DNA of 64,000 nucleotides from Tolypothrix brevis GSE-NOS-MK-07-07A (GTDB lineage Bacteria; Cyanobacteriota; Cyanobacteriia; Cyanobacteriales; Nostocaceae), in assembly GCA_019358985.1 (NCBI GenBank), contig JAHHIJ010000028.1:1-64000 (forward strand), read 5' to 3'. The notes below the pieces were generated by a model that saw only the letters and a list, made by a program, of their open reading frames with translations, searched no databases and was not told where the DNA came from. The first letter of the stretch is position 1. Each line of letters starts with the position of its first letter. This document shows, piece by piece, positions 25,222-33,723 of this stretch. The translations under genes were made by a program, and so were the position numbers.

Positions 25222-25290
25222 GTCAAGAGTCAAGAGTCAATGGTCAATGGTCAAGAGTCAATGGTCAATGGTCAAGAGTCAATAGTTGTT
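25222..25290. repeat. STRR heptamer array (GTCAAGA/GTCAATG)
   Basis: About nine tandem 7-bp units alternating GTCAAGA and GTCAATG, followed by a CCCCCTTGT low-complexity tract to about 25375. STRR heptamers of this kind are established in heterocystous cyanobacteria. They lie between the dnaJ-TPR gene and the inositol monophosphatase gene. Confidence 0.8.
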
Positions 25291-25355
25291 TGTCCCCCTT
25301 GTCCCCCTTGTCTCCCTTGTCCCCTTGTCCCCTTATCTCCCCACTCCCCCACTCC

Positions 25356-26168
25356 TCATCCCCACGCTGACAAAGGGGGAACTCGCTGTAATTCTTGACT
25401 TAGGCTGTCGTGGATGTGACCATTAGTAGCGAGAATTCTACCAGACTCAATTTTTAAAGGAGTGCGATCGTAAGCTGTGACTTTACCGCCAGCTTCTTGT
25501 AGTAAAATAATGCCAGCGGTAATATCCCAAGGTGAAAGACCTCTTTCCCAATAGCCATCCAAACGTCCGCAGGCGACATGAGCCAAATCTAAAGCTGCGG
25601 AACCACTGCGTCTAACTCCTTGGGTTAGGTGGGTGAGGTGACAAAATTCGGCATAATTATTATCGGATGTTTCGCAGCGATCGTAAGCAAATCCCGTAAC
25701 TAACAAGCTTTTACTTAATTCAGCGGTTTCGGAAACTTTGATAGGACGACGGTTGCGCGTTGCTCCTAAATCTGTGGCACCACGAAATAATTCATCGTGG
25801 GAGGGGTCATAAATCACACCAACTTGCGGTACACCATTAATTAACAGCCCAATAGAAACTGCAAAAAAGGGATATTGATGAGCGTAGTTAGTTGTACCAT
25901 CTAGGGGGTCGATCGCCCAAAGAAATTCATTATCTTGATTTCCTAATTTACCTGATTCTTCCGCTAAAATGGAGTGTTCTGGAAAGTGGCGACGCAAAAT
26001 ATCCAAAATCACCACTTCCGCAGCTTTATCAGCAGCGGTGACTAAATCACCTGGGCGTCCTTTTTCGATAATTGCGCCTTCTAACTTACCCAAGTAACCT
26101 TGCAAAACCGCACCGGCAGCTAATGCTGCTTCTGTAGCAATATCTAGGAAAATTTGTAAATTAGTCAT
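25356..26168 (-). CDS. Inositol monophosphatase family protein
   Basis: A 270-residue Mg-dependent phosphatase of the IMPase/SuhB family. Metal-binding motif 1 is WAIDPLDGTTNYAHQYPF (about 84-101), the upstream Glu lies in LAEESGK, and motif 2 is SPWDITAGIILLQEAGG (about 216-232). It probably dephosphorylates inositol phosphate or a related sugar phosphate; the histidinol-phosphatase members of this family are an alternative, interesting because hisZ is nearby. No signal peptide. It is a solitary minus-strand gene flanked by repeats. Confidence 0.88.
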   Translation of the reverse strand: MTNLQIFLDIATEAALAAGAVLQGYLGKLEGAIIEKGRPGDLVTAADKAAEVVILDILRRHFPEHSILAEESGKLGNQDNEFLWAIDPLDGTTNYAHQYPFFAVSIGLLINGVPQVGVIYDPSHDELFRGATDLGATRNRRPIKVSETAELSKSLLVTGFAYDRCETSDNNYAEFCHLTHLTQGVRRSGSAALDLAHVACGRLDGYWERGLSPWDITAGIILLQEAGGKVTAYDRTPLKIESGRILATNGHIHDSLSQELQRVPPLSAWG

Positions 26169-26222
26169 AAAATAGGTGGTTAGTTGTTAGTTGCTTGTTT
26201 AACTTGTGCGATCGCTAAACCC

Positions 26223-26318
26223 AATAGACATCTCCAGAAAACAATGTAGAGACGTAGCACTGCTACGTCTAATCAAGGGTTTGGGGCAACGCATAATTAG
26301 TTTCTGGAGATGTCTAAT
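26223..26318. repeat. Family A element overlapping a gene remnant
   Basis: A full copy: AATAGACATCTCCAGAAA end, GTAGAGACGTAGCACTGCTACGTC core, and TTTCTGGAGATGTCTA end. Its right end supplies the last codons and stop of the neighbouring DUF2887-type remnant. Confidence 0.88.
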
Positions 26319-26626
26319 AACTCAGCAACCTCTTCCATCGTCATCCCACGCGCTATCATCCGAGGTACGAGTTCCAACTTTAATTCTTCTCGACCTTCTT
26401 CTCGACCTTCTGCTTTAGCTTCTTGATAAACCTTAGTTTCTTCTAAATTGACTCCTAACATCGCTTCCACCTCTTCACGGCTCAGGTTAGCAAATTTATA
26501 AACAGCGATTGTGGTTATAACATCTATTATGTCATCCTTGGGTAAAACACTTGTCTGTTCTGACTGTACCCGCTCAATTAAACGTTTCGCTTGTTGCACC
26601 ATTTGACTTTCTGAGGCGATAGTCAA
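26297..26626 (-). pseudogene. C-terminal remnant of a DUF2887/Rpn-type nuclease gene
   Basis: About 109 codons corresponding only to the C-terminal part of cyanobacterial DUF2887/Rpn-family proteins (QQAKRLIERVQSEQ, VYKFANLSREEVEAMLG, KVYQEAKAEGREEGREE). The N-terminal PD-(D/E)XK catalytic part is missing and there is no ATG start; the frame runs upstream into the end of the nuclease lipoprotein gene. The final residues LLDISRN and the stop are encoded by the end of a family A repeat. It is therefore an unlikely functional gene. Confidence 0.75.
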
Positions 26627-26642
26627 AGGTTTTATAAAGGTT

Positions 26643-27164
26643 TTATCGATTTTGACGGCGAAACTCAGCGGGAGTCAGACGCATCGGTTTTTCAGGGTTC
26701 CAAATACCTTGTTCGGTGAGTCTAGCCCATTGTTGAGCGCGATCTAAAAGTTGGTCGTATTTATGATTAGGCGATCGCGCAACAAATAGCACATTCCCTT
26801 GTTTGACTAACTGTTCATTCAACAACACTTTATCTTTCCACACATAAGCCAAAGTCCGCCCAATTTTATCTTTGGCTTGGATGTCAAACTCCAGCTTGAC
26901 ATATTGTTCTGCACCACCAATCATCGTCTCTAACGTATCTTTTGCCGCATCTCCCCACGGACGTTGACGCAAATCTGGTGCCTCTATAGCAACCAACCGC
27001 ACCTGAGAAATCAAATTGGGTTGCTCTGCCAAGCCTAGCACCTCCAAGGTCTGCCCACTCACCACCCGCGCCACTTTCACCAAGGGCTGATTGTCAATTA
27101 GCGGGGTTTTCCGTTGACAACCCATTAGAAGTAACAGGCAAGCTAAAATTATGATTTTAATCAT
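26643..27164 (-). CDS. Thermonuclease (SNase)-family lipoprotein
   Basis: A 173-residue protein with a lipoprotein signal (MIKIIILACLLLLMGC, lipobox Cys at 16). The staphylococcal nuclease-like OB-fold follows, with VARVVSGQTLEVLG, VRLVAIEAPDLRQRPWG and DKIGRTLAYVWKDKVLLNEQLVKQG. The family catalytic residues map to the Arg/Asp around VRLVAIEAPD and the later KIGRTLAY; several family positions look present, so activity is possible but not assured. Lipidation suggests it acts outside the plasma membrane on extracellular nucleic acid. Confidence 0.87.
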   Translation of the reverse strand: MIKIIILACLLLLMGCQRKTPLIDNQPLVKVARVVSGQTLEVLGLAEQPNLISQVRLVAIEAPDLRQRPWGDAAKDTLETMIGGAEQYVKLEFDIQAKDKIGRTLAYVWKDKVLLNEQLVKQGNVLFVARSPNHKYDQLLDRAQQWARLTEQGIWNPEKPMRLTPAEFRRQNR

Positions 27165-27234
27165 TGCTTAGTTGGTAGTTGGTAGTTGACACTGGATAGT
27201 AGTTCATAAAATAGACATCTGGTAGCCTTATATG

Positions 27235-27327
27235 ATGTCCGGTAAATTACTTGTAATGTAAAGACGTTCCGACGGAACGTCTCTACGACGGTAGGTAGGT
27301 TTTTATTCCTGTTAATTAAACGGACAT
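27235..27327. repeat. Family C element (ATGTCCGG ends)
   Basis: A 93-bp element running from ATGTCCGGTAAATTAC to TGTTAATTAAACGGACAT, with a GTAAAGACGTTCCGACGGAACG hairpin inside. An equal-length copy is at 58731-58823 and a truncated one at about 61540-61608. Confidence 0.85.
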
Positions 27328-27330
27328 GAT

Positions 27331-27409
27331 ATTAGACGTAGAGACGTAGCATTGCTACGTCTCTACAAGGGTTTCGGGCAACGCATAATTAAATTCTGGA
27401 AATGTCTAA
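27331..27409. repeat. Shortened family A element
   Basis: A 79-bp copy with a left-end deletion: ATTAGACGTAGAGACGTAGCA, hairpin, GGGTTTCGGGCAACGCATAATT, and TGGAAATGTCTAA end. It abuts the family C copy with 3 bases between them. Confidence 0.8.
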
Positions 27410-27427
27410 CCATCAACTCACAACTCA

Positions 27428-27796
27428 TTAATCTTCTTCTATTGGTAAACCCGCTTTAACTTTACCTTTAGCAAAATAGCGTCCAAACTGAAGTTCATAA
27501 ACTTCATCTTCGTCTTGTGTCTCGACGTACAAATCAGAACGTGCGTAACTGACACACAACAGCGCATAGCCTTGACGCTGCAAATCTGGTGAAAGTCCCA
27601 TGGCTTCCGGTTGATAAATGTCTCCTGACAGCACTCGGACAGCGCAAGTGGTACAAGCCCCATTTCGGCAAGAAAAGGGCAGTTCTACCCCTTGTTTCTC
27701 GCCGCTGTGCAAGATGTAGCGGTCTTCTGGCACTTCCAAGGTGTATTCTTTACCAGAAGAGCGATCGCGAACTTTAATTGTATATATATCAGACAT
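27428..27796 (-). CDS. Plant-type 2Fe-2S ferredoxin
   Basis: A 122-residue ferredoxin starting MSDIYTIKVRDRSSGKEYTL (ATG at 27796; an upstream in-frame Met at 27826 is less likely). Cluster ligands are in CRNGACTTCAV (C-x4-C-x2-C) and the fourth Cys in LLCVSYARSDL. Compared with photosynthetic PetF (about 98 residues) it has a C-terminal extension of about 20 residues (YELQFGRYFAKGKVKAGLPIEED) and a basic/neutral stretch around the cluster, so it is probably a specialised isoform rather than the main electron acceptor of photosystem I. Partner unknown. Confidence 0.9.
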   Translation of the reverse strand: MSDIYTIKVRDRSSGKEYTLEVPEDRYILHSGEKQGVELPFSCRNGACTTCAVRVLSGDIYQPEAMGLSPDLQRQGYALLCVSYARSDLYVETQDEDEVYELQFGRYFAKGKVKAGLPIEED

Positions 27797-27919
27797 CTTG
27801 ATTTGGATAAATGAGCAGTATTGCAATGGCAGCGAGAAAGGTTTTTACCAAATTCCCAATTTTAAAAATATATTTGCATATTTTTAGATTCTATAGTAGG
27901 ATTAGCAATTGTGGCATCT

Positions 27920-28004
27920 GGAGAGATGGCCGAGTGGTTTAAGGCGCAGACCTGGAAAGTCTGTTTAGGGAAACTTAACCAGGGTTCGAATCCCTGTCTC
28001 TCCG
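27920..28004 (+). tRNA. tRNA-Ser (anticodon GGA)
   Basis: An 85-nt class II tRNA: acceptor GGAGAGA pairs with TCTCTCC, anticodon loop CTGGAAA (anticodon GGA), long variable arm GTTTAGGGAAACTTAAC, T arm CAGGG-TTCGAAT-CCCTG, discriminator G. CCA is not encoded. Confidence 0.95.
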
Positions 28005-28212
28005 TTTTCAATTTTAGTGGTAAAACAAAGCGCGATGGCACTGGATGTAATTAAGTTTATCCTGAGCGATCGCTTTGAATATGTATGAATCGCGCTTCAA
28101 ATGAGCCGAACATCAAAAAGTTCGGTTTTTAGGTGTGTATTATTACTAGCTTTTAAATTTATTAATTTGTTAAAATTGCAACTAACCTGATCCATGTATG
28201 AATGACAATAAT

Positions 28213-28383
28213 TAGACATAGGAGTGAAAATGAATCAGGACTTACGCACAGATCACGTGTTTCCGTCATTGCGACGCAAGGAAGCAATCTCAAAGTCTTG
28301 TTTTCTCCTAACAAGTGCGTAAGTCCTATGAATGTAGAGACGTAGTGCTGCTACGTCTTTACGTCTTTTCTGGAGATGTCGAT
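28213..28383. repeat. Family A element carrying a nested family B insertion
   Basis: The outer element begins ATTAGACATAGGAGTG at about 28211 and ends TTTTCTGGAGATGTC near 28380. It is split at 28237-28327 by a complete 91-bp family B element (AGGACTTACGCA..TGCGTAAGTCCT) flanked by ATGAAT on both sides. Confidence 0.85.
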
Positions 28384-28417
28384 TCATGTCATGTCAAATA
28401 TAATATTGTAAAAAAGC

Positions 28418-29851
28418 ATGTCTGACATAATTATACATCCCCAAGCTTCTTATCTGCATAACTTTCTAGAACCTTATGAATTTTTTATAAATAGTTTAAT
28501 AACACGGCTGACAGACTTTGTAAATAATAGTTCAACTAATGATGTAGCAAATCGCATCTTAGAAATAATTCAATATTCTTCCTCCGCAGATTTAGTTTTG
28601 GTTTTACATGATCGCGGTCAAAATAACTGGGTTGTCAAATCACAAAGCAATTTAACTGAAGATATAGAACCAGATACAGATATTGAAACTTTCAAATCAA
28701 TAATTTTCCCCATTCTTTCGGATAAATCAATATTTGATCTCGGTCATCATGGAAGTTATAAAATCTATGAAACTAAAAACGGTATTCTTAAAGCTCTTGT
28801 GATCATACCGCTGCAATCACCACAAACAGCTGAAGTTATGGTTGTTTGCGGTTTAAAACAAGATTCATATTTTTTAGGAGATGCATTCGGCAGAATTTTA
28901 TCAAGTTTTTATCAAGCTTGCCAGAAAATGCCACTTCAATCTGCATTAATTGAAGCTACTATTCTTGATGATTTAAAGAGAGATTTCGGCTTTGTTTCTG
29001 CATCCTTACATCAAAGAAGATTTCAATTATTTCGTGAACATCTGCAACGAATGATTGTATTCTTTGAACCAGTACTGCATTTAGATCCAGAAGACTTATT
29101 TATTAGTGGTTGGGAAGCTTTAGCAAGAAATCCAGATACTTTAATTGCTCCTTCTGATTTATTTGAAGCAGCAGAATTATGGCGACATGATTTCATTGTT
29201 GAACTCGATCAATATTTTCTGATAGTTGCTACAAAAACCTATTTGGAGGCTAGACAAAAAGTAAAACAAAATCGTTCTCATGAAATTGTCCCATTATCAG
29301 TTAATGTTTATCCAGAATCTTTGATGCAAACAGCGTACTTTGAAACAGTACGTCAGATTATCAAAGATAAAGTGATTTCACCGAGAAATCTCATATTAGA
29401 AATTTCTGAAAAATCCGAAATACCCCATTTTCAGGATGGTATTCGCTTAAAGTCTCCTTTAAACGTTTTCAAAACTAAATTACTAGAATATGTACGCAAA
29501 TTTCAGATTAGATTTGCCATTGATGATTTTGGAGTTGGCTATGCTTCAGTTTCTCGTTTAGCGGGATTAAATCCATGTCATGTAAAAATTGACCGAGAGA
29601 TTTTGCATCATCAACCATGTGAAATTATTATTCGCTTTGTTCACGAACTTGTAGGAGCAAATAATTTGAATCCATCCAATGTAATTGTTGAAGGTGTAGA
29701 TGAGACTATTCCTATTAGTTTGCGGAGATTAAAAGAAATAGGTGTCAGCTATATTCAAGGACATATTGTTGGTAAACCAGAACCAGAAATTTACCGTTTG
29801 AGTTTGGAAAAAACAGAGTTGTTGAGAAAGCTGCTTTTAGAAAATAAATGA
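28418..29851 (+). CDS. EAL-domain protein (cyclic-di-GMP phosphodiesterase)
   Basis: A 477-residue cytoplasmic protein. Residues about 1-190 resemble a GAF-like sensory region. The EAL domain covers about 215-465: FEPVLHLDPEDLFISGWEALAR contains the EAL motif, and further catalytic elements are visible as SVNVYPESL, LILEISEKSE, FAIDDFGVGYAS (the DD pair), VKIDRE and VEGVDE, ending QGHIVGKPEP. All metal-binding residues seem present, so c-di-GMP hydrolysis is likely. There is no GGDEF domain and no membrane segment. Its start lies 35 bases after a nested repeat, so the promoter may lie within the repeat. Confidence 0.87.
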   Translation: MSDIIIHPQASYLHNFLEPYEFFINSLITRLTDFVNNSSTNDVANRILEIIQYSSSADLVLVLHDRGQNNWVVKSQSNLTEDIEPDTDIETFKSIIFPILSDKSIFDLGHHGSYKIYETKNGILKALVIIPLQSPQTAEVMVVCGLKQDSYFLGDAFGRILSSFYQACQKMPLQSALIEATILDDLKRDFGFVSASLHQRRFQLFREHLQRMIVFFEPVLHLDPEDLFISGWEALARNPDTLIAPSDLFEAAELWRHDFIVELDQYFLIVATKTYLEARQKVKQNRSHEIVPLSVNVYPESLMQTAYFETVRQIIKDKVISPRNLILEISEKSEIPHFQDGIRLKSPLNVFKTKLLEYVRKFQIRFAIDDFGVGYASVSRLAGLNPCHVKIDREILHHQPCEIIIRFVHELVGANNLNPSNVIVEGVDETIPISLRRLKEIGVSYIQGHIVGKPEPEIYRLSLEKTELLRKLLLENK

Positions 29852-29854
29852 TTT

Positions 29855-29882
29855 GTAGAGACGATAATTTATCGCGTCTCTG
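29855..29882. repeat. GTAGAGACG hairpin
   Basis: A solitary palindrome (GTAGAGACGATAATTTATCG and CGTCTC) immediately after the EAL gene stop, possibly acting as its transcript end. Confidence 0.65.
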
Positions 29883-29963
29883 TGCGAAATCAGCAACCTT
29901 TATATTGTATAAGATATAGTTGTGGGACGTAATCTTCTTATCCGAACCGTATTGGATCGCATC

Positions 29964-30794
29964 TTAGGAGCGAAACAGATGATTGTGTTCGGGATGATAT
30001 AAATGCGATCGCAAACCGACACCTTTGGAGTATCGCCCTTTGCCTACACTTTGCGAAAGTGCAGGACTAATTACGTATAATGTAGTCCGAATCAGATTTT
30101 CTTCGGTGGTACAATCTGCCATTTTGTCAAGGGGAACAACCAGAATTTTTTCATCTTGCCAGCCGATTCGATAGCAAATTGCGACTAGGGTATCATCTGG
30201 GTAGTGTTCTAGTAGTTTGGCTTGGGAAGACGCGACATGACGCGCACTTAGATACAGACAAAGGCTAGCTTGATGTTGTGCGAGACTGGCTAATTCTTCT
30301 GTTGGGGGGACTTGTGTACGTCCGCTGATGCGGGTAAGGATGATAGTTTGAACTAAGCCAGGAACTGTTAACTCAATTTTGAGTTTAGCCGCAGCGGCTT
30401 GAAAGGCGCTGATACCTGGTATAACTTCAAAGGGAATATCTGCATCTGCCAAAAGCTGCATTTGTTCGTGGATGGCACTATATAAACTTGGATCACCAGA
30501 ATGAAGACGAACGACAGATTTATGCGATCGCACTCGTTCGATCATGATTGGTAAAATCTCTTCTAAAGTCTTATTCGCCGTTTGAATAATCTCCGCATCA
30601 TCACGACAAAGTTCTAAAATCTCTTCGGGGACTAAAGAATCTGCAAATAAAATCACATCAGCACACTTCAGCAGTTTCTGCGCCTTTACCGTTAGTAAAT
30701 CAGGATCACCAGGACCTGCTCCCACAATATACACTGCTGGTATTAACAAATGACCATACTCTTTTCTACTTTTATTCACAGTATAATTACTCAT
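29964..30794 (-). CDS. cobM: Precorrin-4 C11-methyltransferase
   Basis: CobM/CbiF methylates C-11 of (cobalt-)precorrin-4 in corrin ring synthesis. The 276-residue tetrapyrrole methylase has the SAM-binding loop VGAGPGDPDLLTVKA (about 23-37), RLHSGDPSLYSAIHEQ, EVIPGISAFQAAAAKL and the C-terminal ICYRIGWQDEKI stretch. About 15 extra N-terminal residues precede the domain. On its upstream side a plus-strand terminator-like hairpin faces away from it. No other cobalamin gene is adjacent except the distant CbiG C-terminal gene. Confidence 0.92.
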   Translation of the reverse strand: MSNYTVNKSRKEYGHLLIPAVYIVGAGPGDPDLLTVKAQKLLKCADVILFADSLVPEEILELCRDDAEIIQTANKTLEEILPIMIERVRSHKSVVRLHSGDPSLYSAIHEQMQLLADADIPFEVIPGISAFQAAAAKLKIELTVPGLVQTIILTRISGRTQVPPTEELASLAQHQASLCLYLSARHVASSQAKLLEHYPDDTLVAICYRIGWQDEKILVVPLDKMADCTTEENLIRTTLYVISPALSQSVGKGRYSKGVGLRSHLYHPEHNHLFRS

Positions 30795-30865
30795 AAATAA
30801 TCACATGACAATTCCGCAAAAAATTTTTTTGGCATTTTTTCAGTATCCTTCCGGATAAATACTCT

Positions 30866-30939
30866 TTGCCTAGTAGAGATGAGTGGTAGATGCACCCTGG
30901 TTAAGCCCTAGAGAATACTCTGGGGCATTTTTTATTTTT
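30866..30939 (+). ncRNA. Candidate small RNA ending in a strong terminator
   Basis: At 30905-30926 a 9-bp stem (GCCCTAGAG/CTCTGGGGC, one wobble pair) with a 4-base loop is followed by ATTTTTTATTTTT, an excellent plus-strand intrinsic terminator. Flanking genes cobM and lgt are both on the minus strand, so the terminator must serve a separate short plus-strand transcript beginning after 30794. TTGGCA at 30829 and GATAAA at 30854 form only a weak promoter (19-base spacer). The 5' end is therefore a guess; I recognise no known family (not Yfr1). Confidence 0.45.
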
Positions 30940-30991
30940 ATTGGTATGAGGTAGAGACGTTCCGGCGGAACGTCTGTACTATGACTCCCCC

Positions 30992-31131
30992 CAATACGGT
31001 TCGGTTAAGGAGGTTATCTTGTTGGGGCAAGCGTTCTTGAGCAGGGGGAGAAGAGGAGCAGGGGGGGGAGAAAAAACTGATTTTTCTTCCCCTGCCTCCC
31101 CTGCCTAAGAACGCTTATCCGAACCGTATTG
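30992..31131. repeat. Element with CAATACGGTTCGG inverted ends
   Basis: A 140-bp element with ends CAATACGGTTCGG and CCGAACCGTATTG and internal inverted AAGCGTTCTT/AAGAACGCTT, enclosing purine- and pyrimidine-rich tracts. A solo end (CTTATCCGAACCGTATTGG) is present at about 29936-29955. A solitary GTAGAGACG hairpin lies just before it at 30951-30979. Confidence 0.75.
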
Positions 31132-31154
31132 TGATTCCCCCATCTCCCCATCCC

Positions 31155-32030
31155 CTACCTCCCCATCTCCTCATCTGCGTTAGAGGGGGAAACTACATCA
31201 GGTAAAGAGCGTTTAGCTAAGTAAAGCCAAGCTAGCCCAGCTAATCCGAAGAGAATTCCCGTTAAACTTACCAATTGTGCGATTCTTAGTGGTCCGAGCA
31301 TCAAACTATCAGTCCTTAGACCTTCGATCCAAAAGCGTCCTAAGCTATAAGTTACCCAGTAAACCATAAATAGCGTACCTGTTTTTAGGCGTGGTTGCGA
31401 TCGCAAACTCCGAAAAAACAAAGTCATCAGCAAAGCGAAAACCATTAAATTCCACAGAGATTCGTAAAGAAAGGTGGGATGGAAATACTCAAAACTAGCC
31501 AACTCTGGAGGACGACGTTCTGCCGGAATGTATAGCTTCCAGGGTAAATTAGTCGGACCACCAAAAGCTTCAGAGTTGAAGAAATTGCCCCAGCGCCCCA
31601 GCGCTTGTCCTAAAATCAGCGAAGGTGCTACTAAATCTGTTAATTGCCAAAAAGAAATTTGCTTGAGTTTGGCAAAAATTAACGCTGCTATAACCCCACC
31701 AATAATTGCACCATGAATCGCAATACCTCCTTGCCAAATGGCAATAATGCGTTCTGGATGCTGGGCATATTCTGCCCACTGAAATAAAACGTAATATATC
31801 CGTGCGGCGGGAATTGCCCCAATTACCAGCCAAATTGACAAATCACTCAGCAATTCTGGATTAATATTACGACGTTTTGCCAAATACTGAGAGAGGCTAA
31901 CGCCAATTAACACAGCTGAGGCAATCAATAAGCCATACCAGCGGATTGTTAAAAATCCAATTTTAACCAGAATCGGTCCTGGAGAAGTAAATTGAAACGC
32001 CAAAGGCAAGACGGAAAAATCCAGTGCCAT
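31155..32030 (-). CDS. lgt: Prolipoprotein diacylglyceryl transferase
   Basis: Lgt transfers diacylglycerol from phosphatidylglycerol to the lipobox Cys of prolipoproteins, the first step of lipoprotein maturation, in the plasma membrane. The 291-residue protein has about seven hydrophobic segments. The Lgt signature [20 protein letters not shown] (about 143-162) is complete, and the upstream [12 protein letters not shown] holds the conserved His region. The C-terminal region ends in a soluble acidic tail. Several substrates with lipoboxes are encoded in this window (26643 and 46138). Confidence 0.95.
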   Translation of the reverse strand: MALDFSVLPLAFQFTSPGPILVKIGFLTIRWYGLLIASAVLIGVSLSQYLAKRRNINPELLSDLSIWLVIGAIPAARIYYVLFQWAEYAQHPERIIAIWQGGIAIHGAIIGGVIAALIFAKLKQISFWQLTDLVAPSLILGQALGRWGNFFNSEAFGGPTNLPWKLYIPAERRPPELASFEYFHPTFLYESLWNLMVFALLMTLFFRSLRSQPRLKTGTLFMVYWVTYSLGRFWIEGLRTDSLMLGPLRIAQLVSLTGILFGLAGLAWLYLAKRSLPDVVSPSNADEEMGR

Positions 32031-32129
32031 GCAAAAGTACCTATAATATTTTGGATTTTAGATTTTGCGAAAAGTCTGAGGATCGCTTTTCGAGAAGTTT
32101 GATGGTCGGTTTCCTGACTTCAAGTGTTG

Positions 32130-32229
32130 CTAGTAGTCTGTCAAGAACTAATTGACGAATAAATTTTCTGTAGAGACGGCGATTTATCGCGTCTCTCTAA
32201 ACGTCAAAATGAATTTGACAGACCACTAG
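32130..32229. repeat. Element with CTAGTAGTCTGTCAA inverted ends
   Basis: A 100-bp element; the left end CTAGTAGTCTGTCAA is complemented at the right by TTGACAGACCACTAG, with a second inner pair AATTGACG/CGTCAAAA. It has a GTAGAGACGGCG..CGCGTCTC hairpin core, so the same hairpin module appears inside differently ended elements. Confidence 0.75.
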
Positions 32230-32327
32230 TCTCAAAGAATATGGTATTTGGATTTTGTTTCTTTTTTTTGTACATGGCACTCTGCAAAGCCTCAGTTTTC
32301 TAGTCTAAGGGTTTAAGGTGTAAAATA

Positions 32328-32413
32328 ATCATCTCCAGAAATTAATGATGCGTTACCACAAAGCCAACAGACGTAGCATTGCTACGTCTCTACATTGATT
32401 TTCGGAGATATCT
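32328..32413. repeat. Family A element, opposite orientation
   Basis: ATCATCTCCAGAAATTAATGATGCGTTACC, ACGTAGCATTGCTACGTCTC core and TTTTCGGAGATATCTAAAT end: an inverted, somewhat degenerate copy about 100 bases before coaD. Confidence 0.75.
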
Positions 32414-32512
32414 AAATAATCATCCTTTATTTCTAAAGTAAAAATACCGATTCGCGATCTCTGAATCGAGTTCCGATATAATCACCTAAACAACTGTGAA
32501 GCATCTAATCTT

Positions 32513-33088
32513 GTGATTGCCATTTATCCAGGTAGTTTCGATCCCATTACCTTAGGACACCTTGACTTGATCCAACGTGGTAGCAGGTTGTTTAATAAGG
32601 TGATTGTCGCTGTGCTGCGTAACCCCAACAAAATGCCCCTGTTTAGCGTGCAACAACGCATAGAACAAATTCGTCTTTCAACAGCACATCTACCTAATGT
32701 AGAAGTAGACAGCTTTGATGGTCTAACCGTCAATTATGCCCAAATGCAGCAAGCACAAGTATTGATCCGGGGTTTACGAGCGGTTTCCGACTTTGAAGTA
32801 GAGCTACAAATGGCTCATACTAATAAAACCCTTTCTACTCAAATAGAAACTGTTTTTCTGGCTACCTCAAACGAGTATAGTTTTTTAAGTAGTAGTGTAG
32901 TAAAAGAGATTGCAAGGTTTGGTGGCTCTATTGATCATCTTGTTCCCCCGCACGTCGCTCTAGATATATACCAATGCTACGCTCACCAACAGACAGTATC
33001 GAACCCAATCAAAACGGAAACAACCCAGAACCTCAGGAATTTGCCGATGGAAACTCCGATGGAGACGTTTCCGGAATGGGAAGTGTAG
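32513..33088 (+). CDS. coaD: Phosphopantetheine adenylyltransferase
   Basis: CoaD forms dephospho-CoA from 4'-phosphopantetheine and ATP. The nucleotidyltransferase motif is [14 protein letters not shown] (about 7-20, with the T/HxGH), followed by [16 protein letters not shown] (about 88-103) and the C-terminal [17 protein letters not shown] start at 32513 gives the expected N-terminus [11 protein letters not shown]. The family is usually about 160 residues; this product has 191, and the extra ~30 residues overlap the next gene in another frame for 115 bases. Confidence 0.93.
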   Translation: MIAIYPGSFDPITLGHLDLIQRGSRLFNKVIVAVLRNPNKMPLFSVQQRIEQIRLSTAHLPNVEVDSFDGLTVNYAQMQQAQVLIRGLRAVSDFEVELQMAHTNKTLSTQIETVFLATSNEYSFLSSSVVKEIARFGGSIDHLVPPHVALDIYQCYAHQQTVSNPIKTETTQNLRNLPMETPMETFPEWEV

Positions 33089-33666
33089 AAATTCAGCAAG
33101 AACTCAACCACTTAGAGGAAATGATTCTTTCTAGTTTCCACATTCCCCTAACGCGACGTACCTTAGTGGATGAAGAAAAGCTGCTCGATCAGCTTGATTT
33201 TATTCGAGTTTCTTTACCATCTGTTTTTCAAGAAGCTGCCGCGATTGTCGAACAGAAGCAGGAAATTCTTCTGGAAGCCGAAGAGTATGGACAGCAAGTT
33301 GTAGAGGCAGCGCAAGCCAAAAGAGCGCAAATTCTAGCTGAAAGTGACATTATCCGACAAGCAGAAAGAGAAGCCCAGATGCTTCGGCAAGAAGTGCAGC
33401 AAGAATGTGATGCGATGATGGAAGAGACTCTGGCAGAAATTGAGCGCAAGCGACGTGCTTGTCAGCAAGAGTTGGAGGATATTCGGCAAATTGCGATCGC
33501 TCAAGCTCAAGAAATTGAAAATGGCGCCGATACTTATGCTGATAGCGTCTTGGAAAATATCGAGCAAAACCTCAGCGATATGTTGCGAGTTATCCGCAAC
33601 GGACGCGAACAACTGTATCCAGATACGCAACCACAACGCAATTCATCTCCCGGTAAGAAGAAGTAA
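32974..33666 (+). CDS. Coiled-coil protein with DivIVA-like N-terminal motif
   Basis: A 230-residue protein. After an acidic, disordered leader (residues 1-40) comes [32 protein letters not shown], which resembles DivIVA/GpsB-type N-termini, then about 130 residues of heptad-rich coiled coil ([20 protein letters not shown] to [20 protein letters not shown]). The basic tail ends SPGKKK. It starts 115 bases inside coaD and is probably co-transcribed with it. A structural, cell-pole or division role is an inference from coiled-coil and DivIVA resemblance; no specific assignment is justified. Confidence 0.8.
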   Translation: MLRSPTDSIEPNQNGNNPEPQEFADGNSDGDVSGMGSVEIQQELNHLEEMILSSFHIPLTRRTLVDEEKLLDQLDFIRVSLPSVFQEAAAIVEQKQEILLEAEEYGQQVVEAAQAKRAQILAESDIIRQAEREAQMLRQEVQQECDAMMEETLAEIERKRRACQQELEDIRQIAIAQAQEIENGADTYADSVLENIEQNLSDMLRVIRNGREQLYPDTQPQRNSSPGKKK

Positions 33667-33723
33667 GTTAATAAAAATACTTTATTACCACAATTGGTTT
33701 TAATTAAACAGGATTATTCATAA

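Noticed and set aside
22436-25290. Heptamer arrays as possible CRISPR
   Set aside because: Units are 7 bp with no unique spacers and no cas genes; they are STRR repeats.
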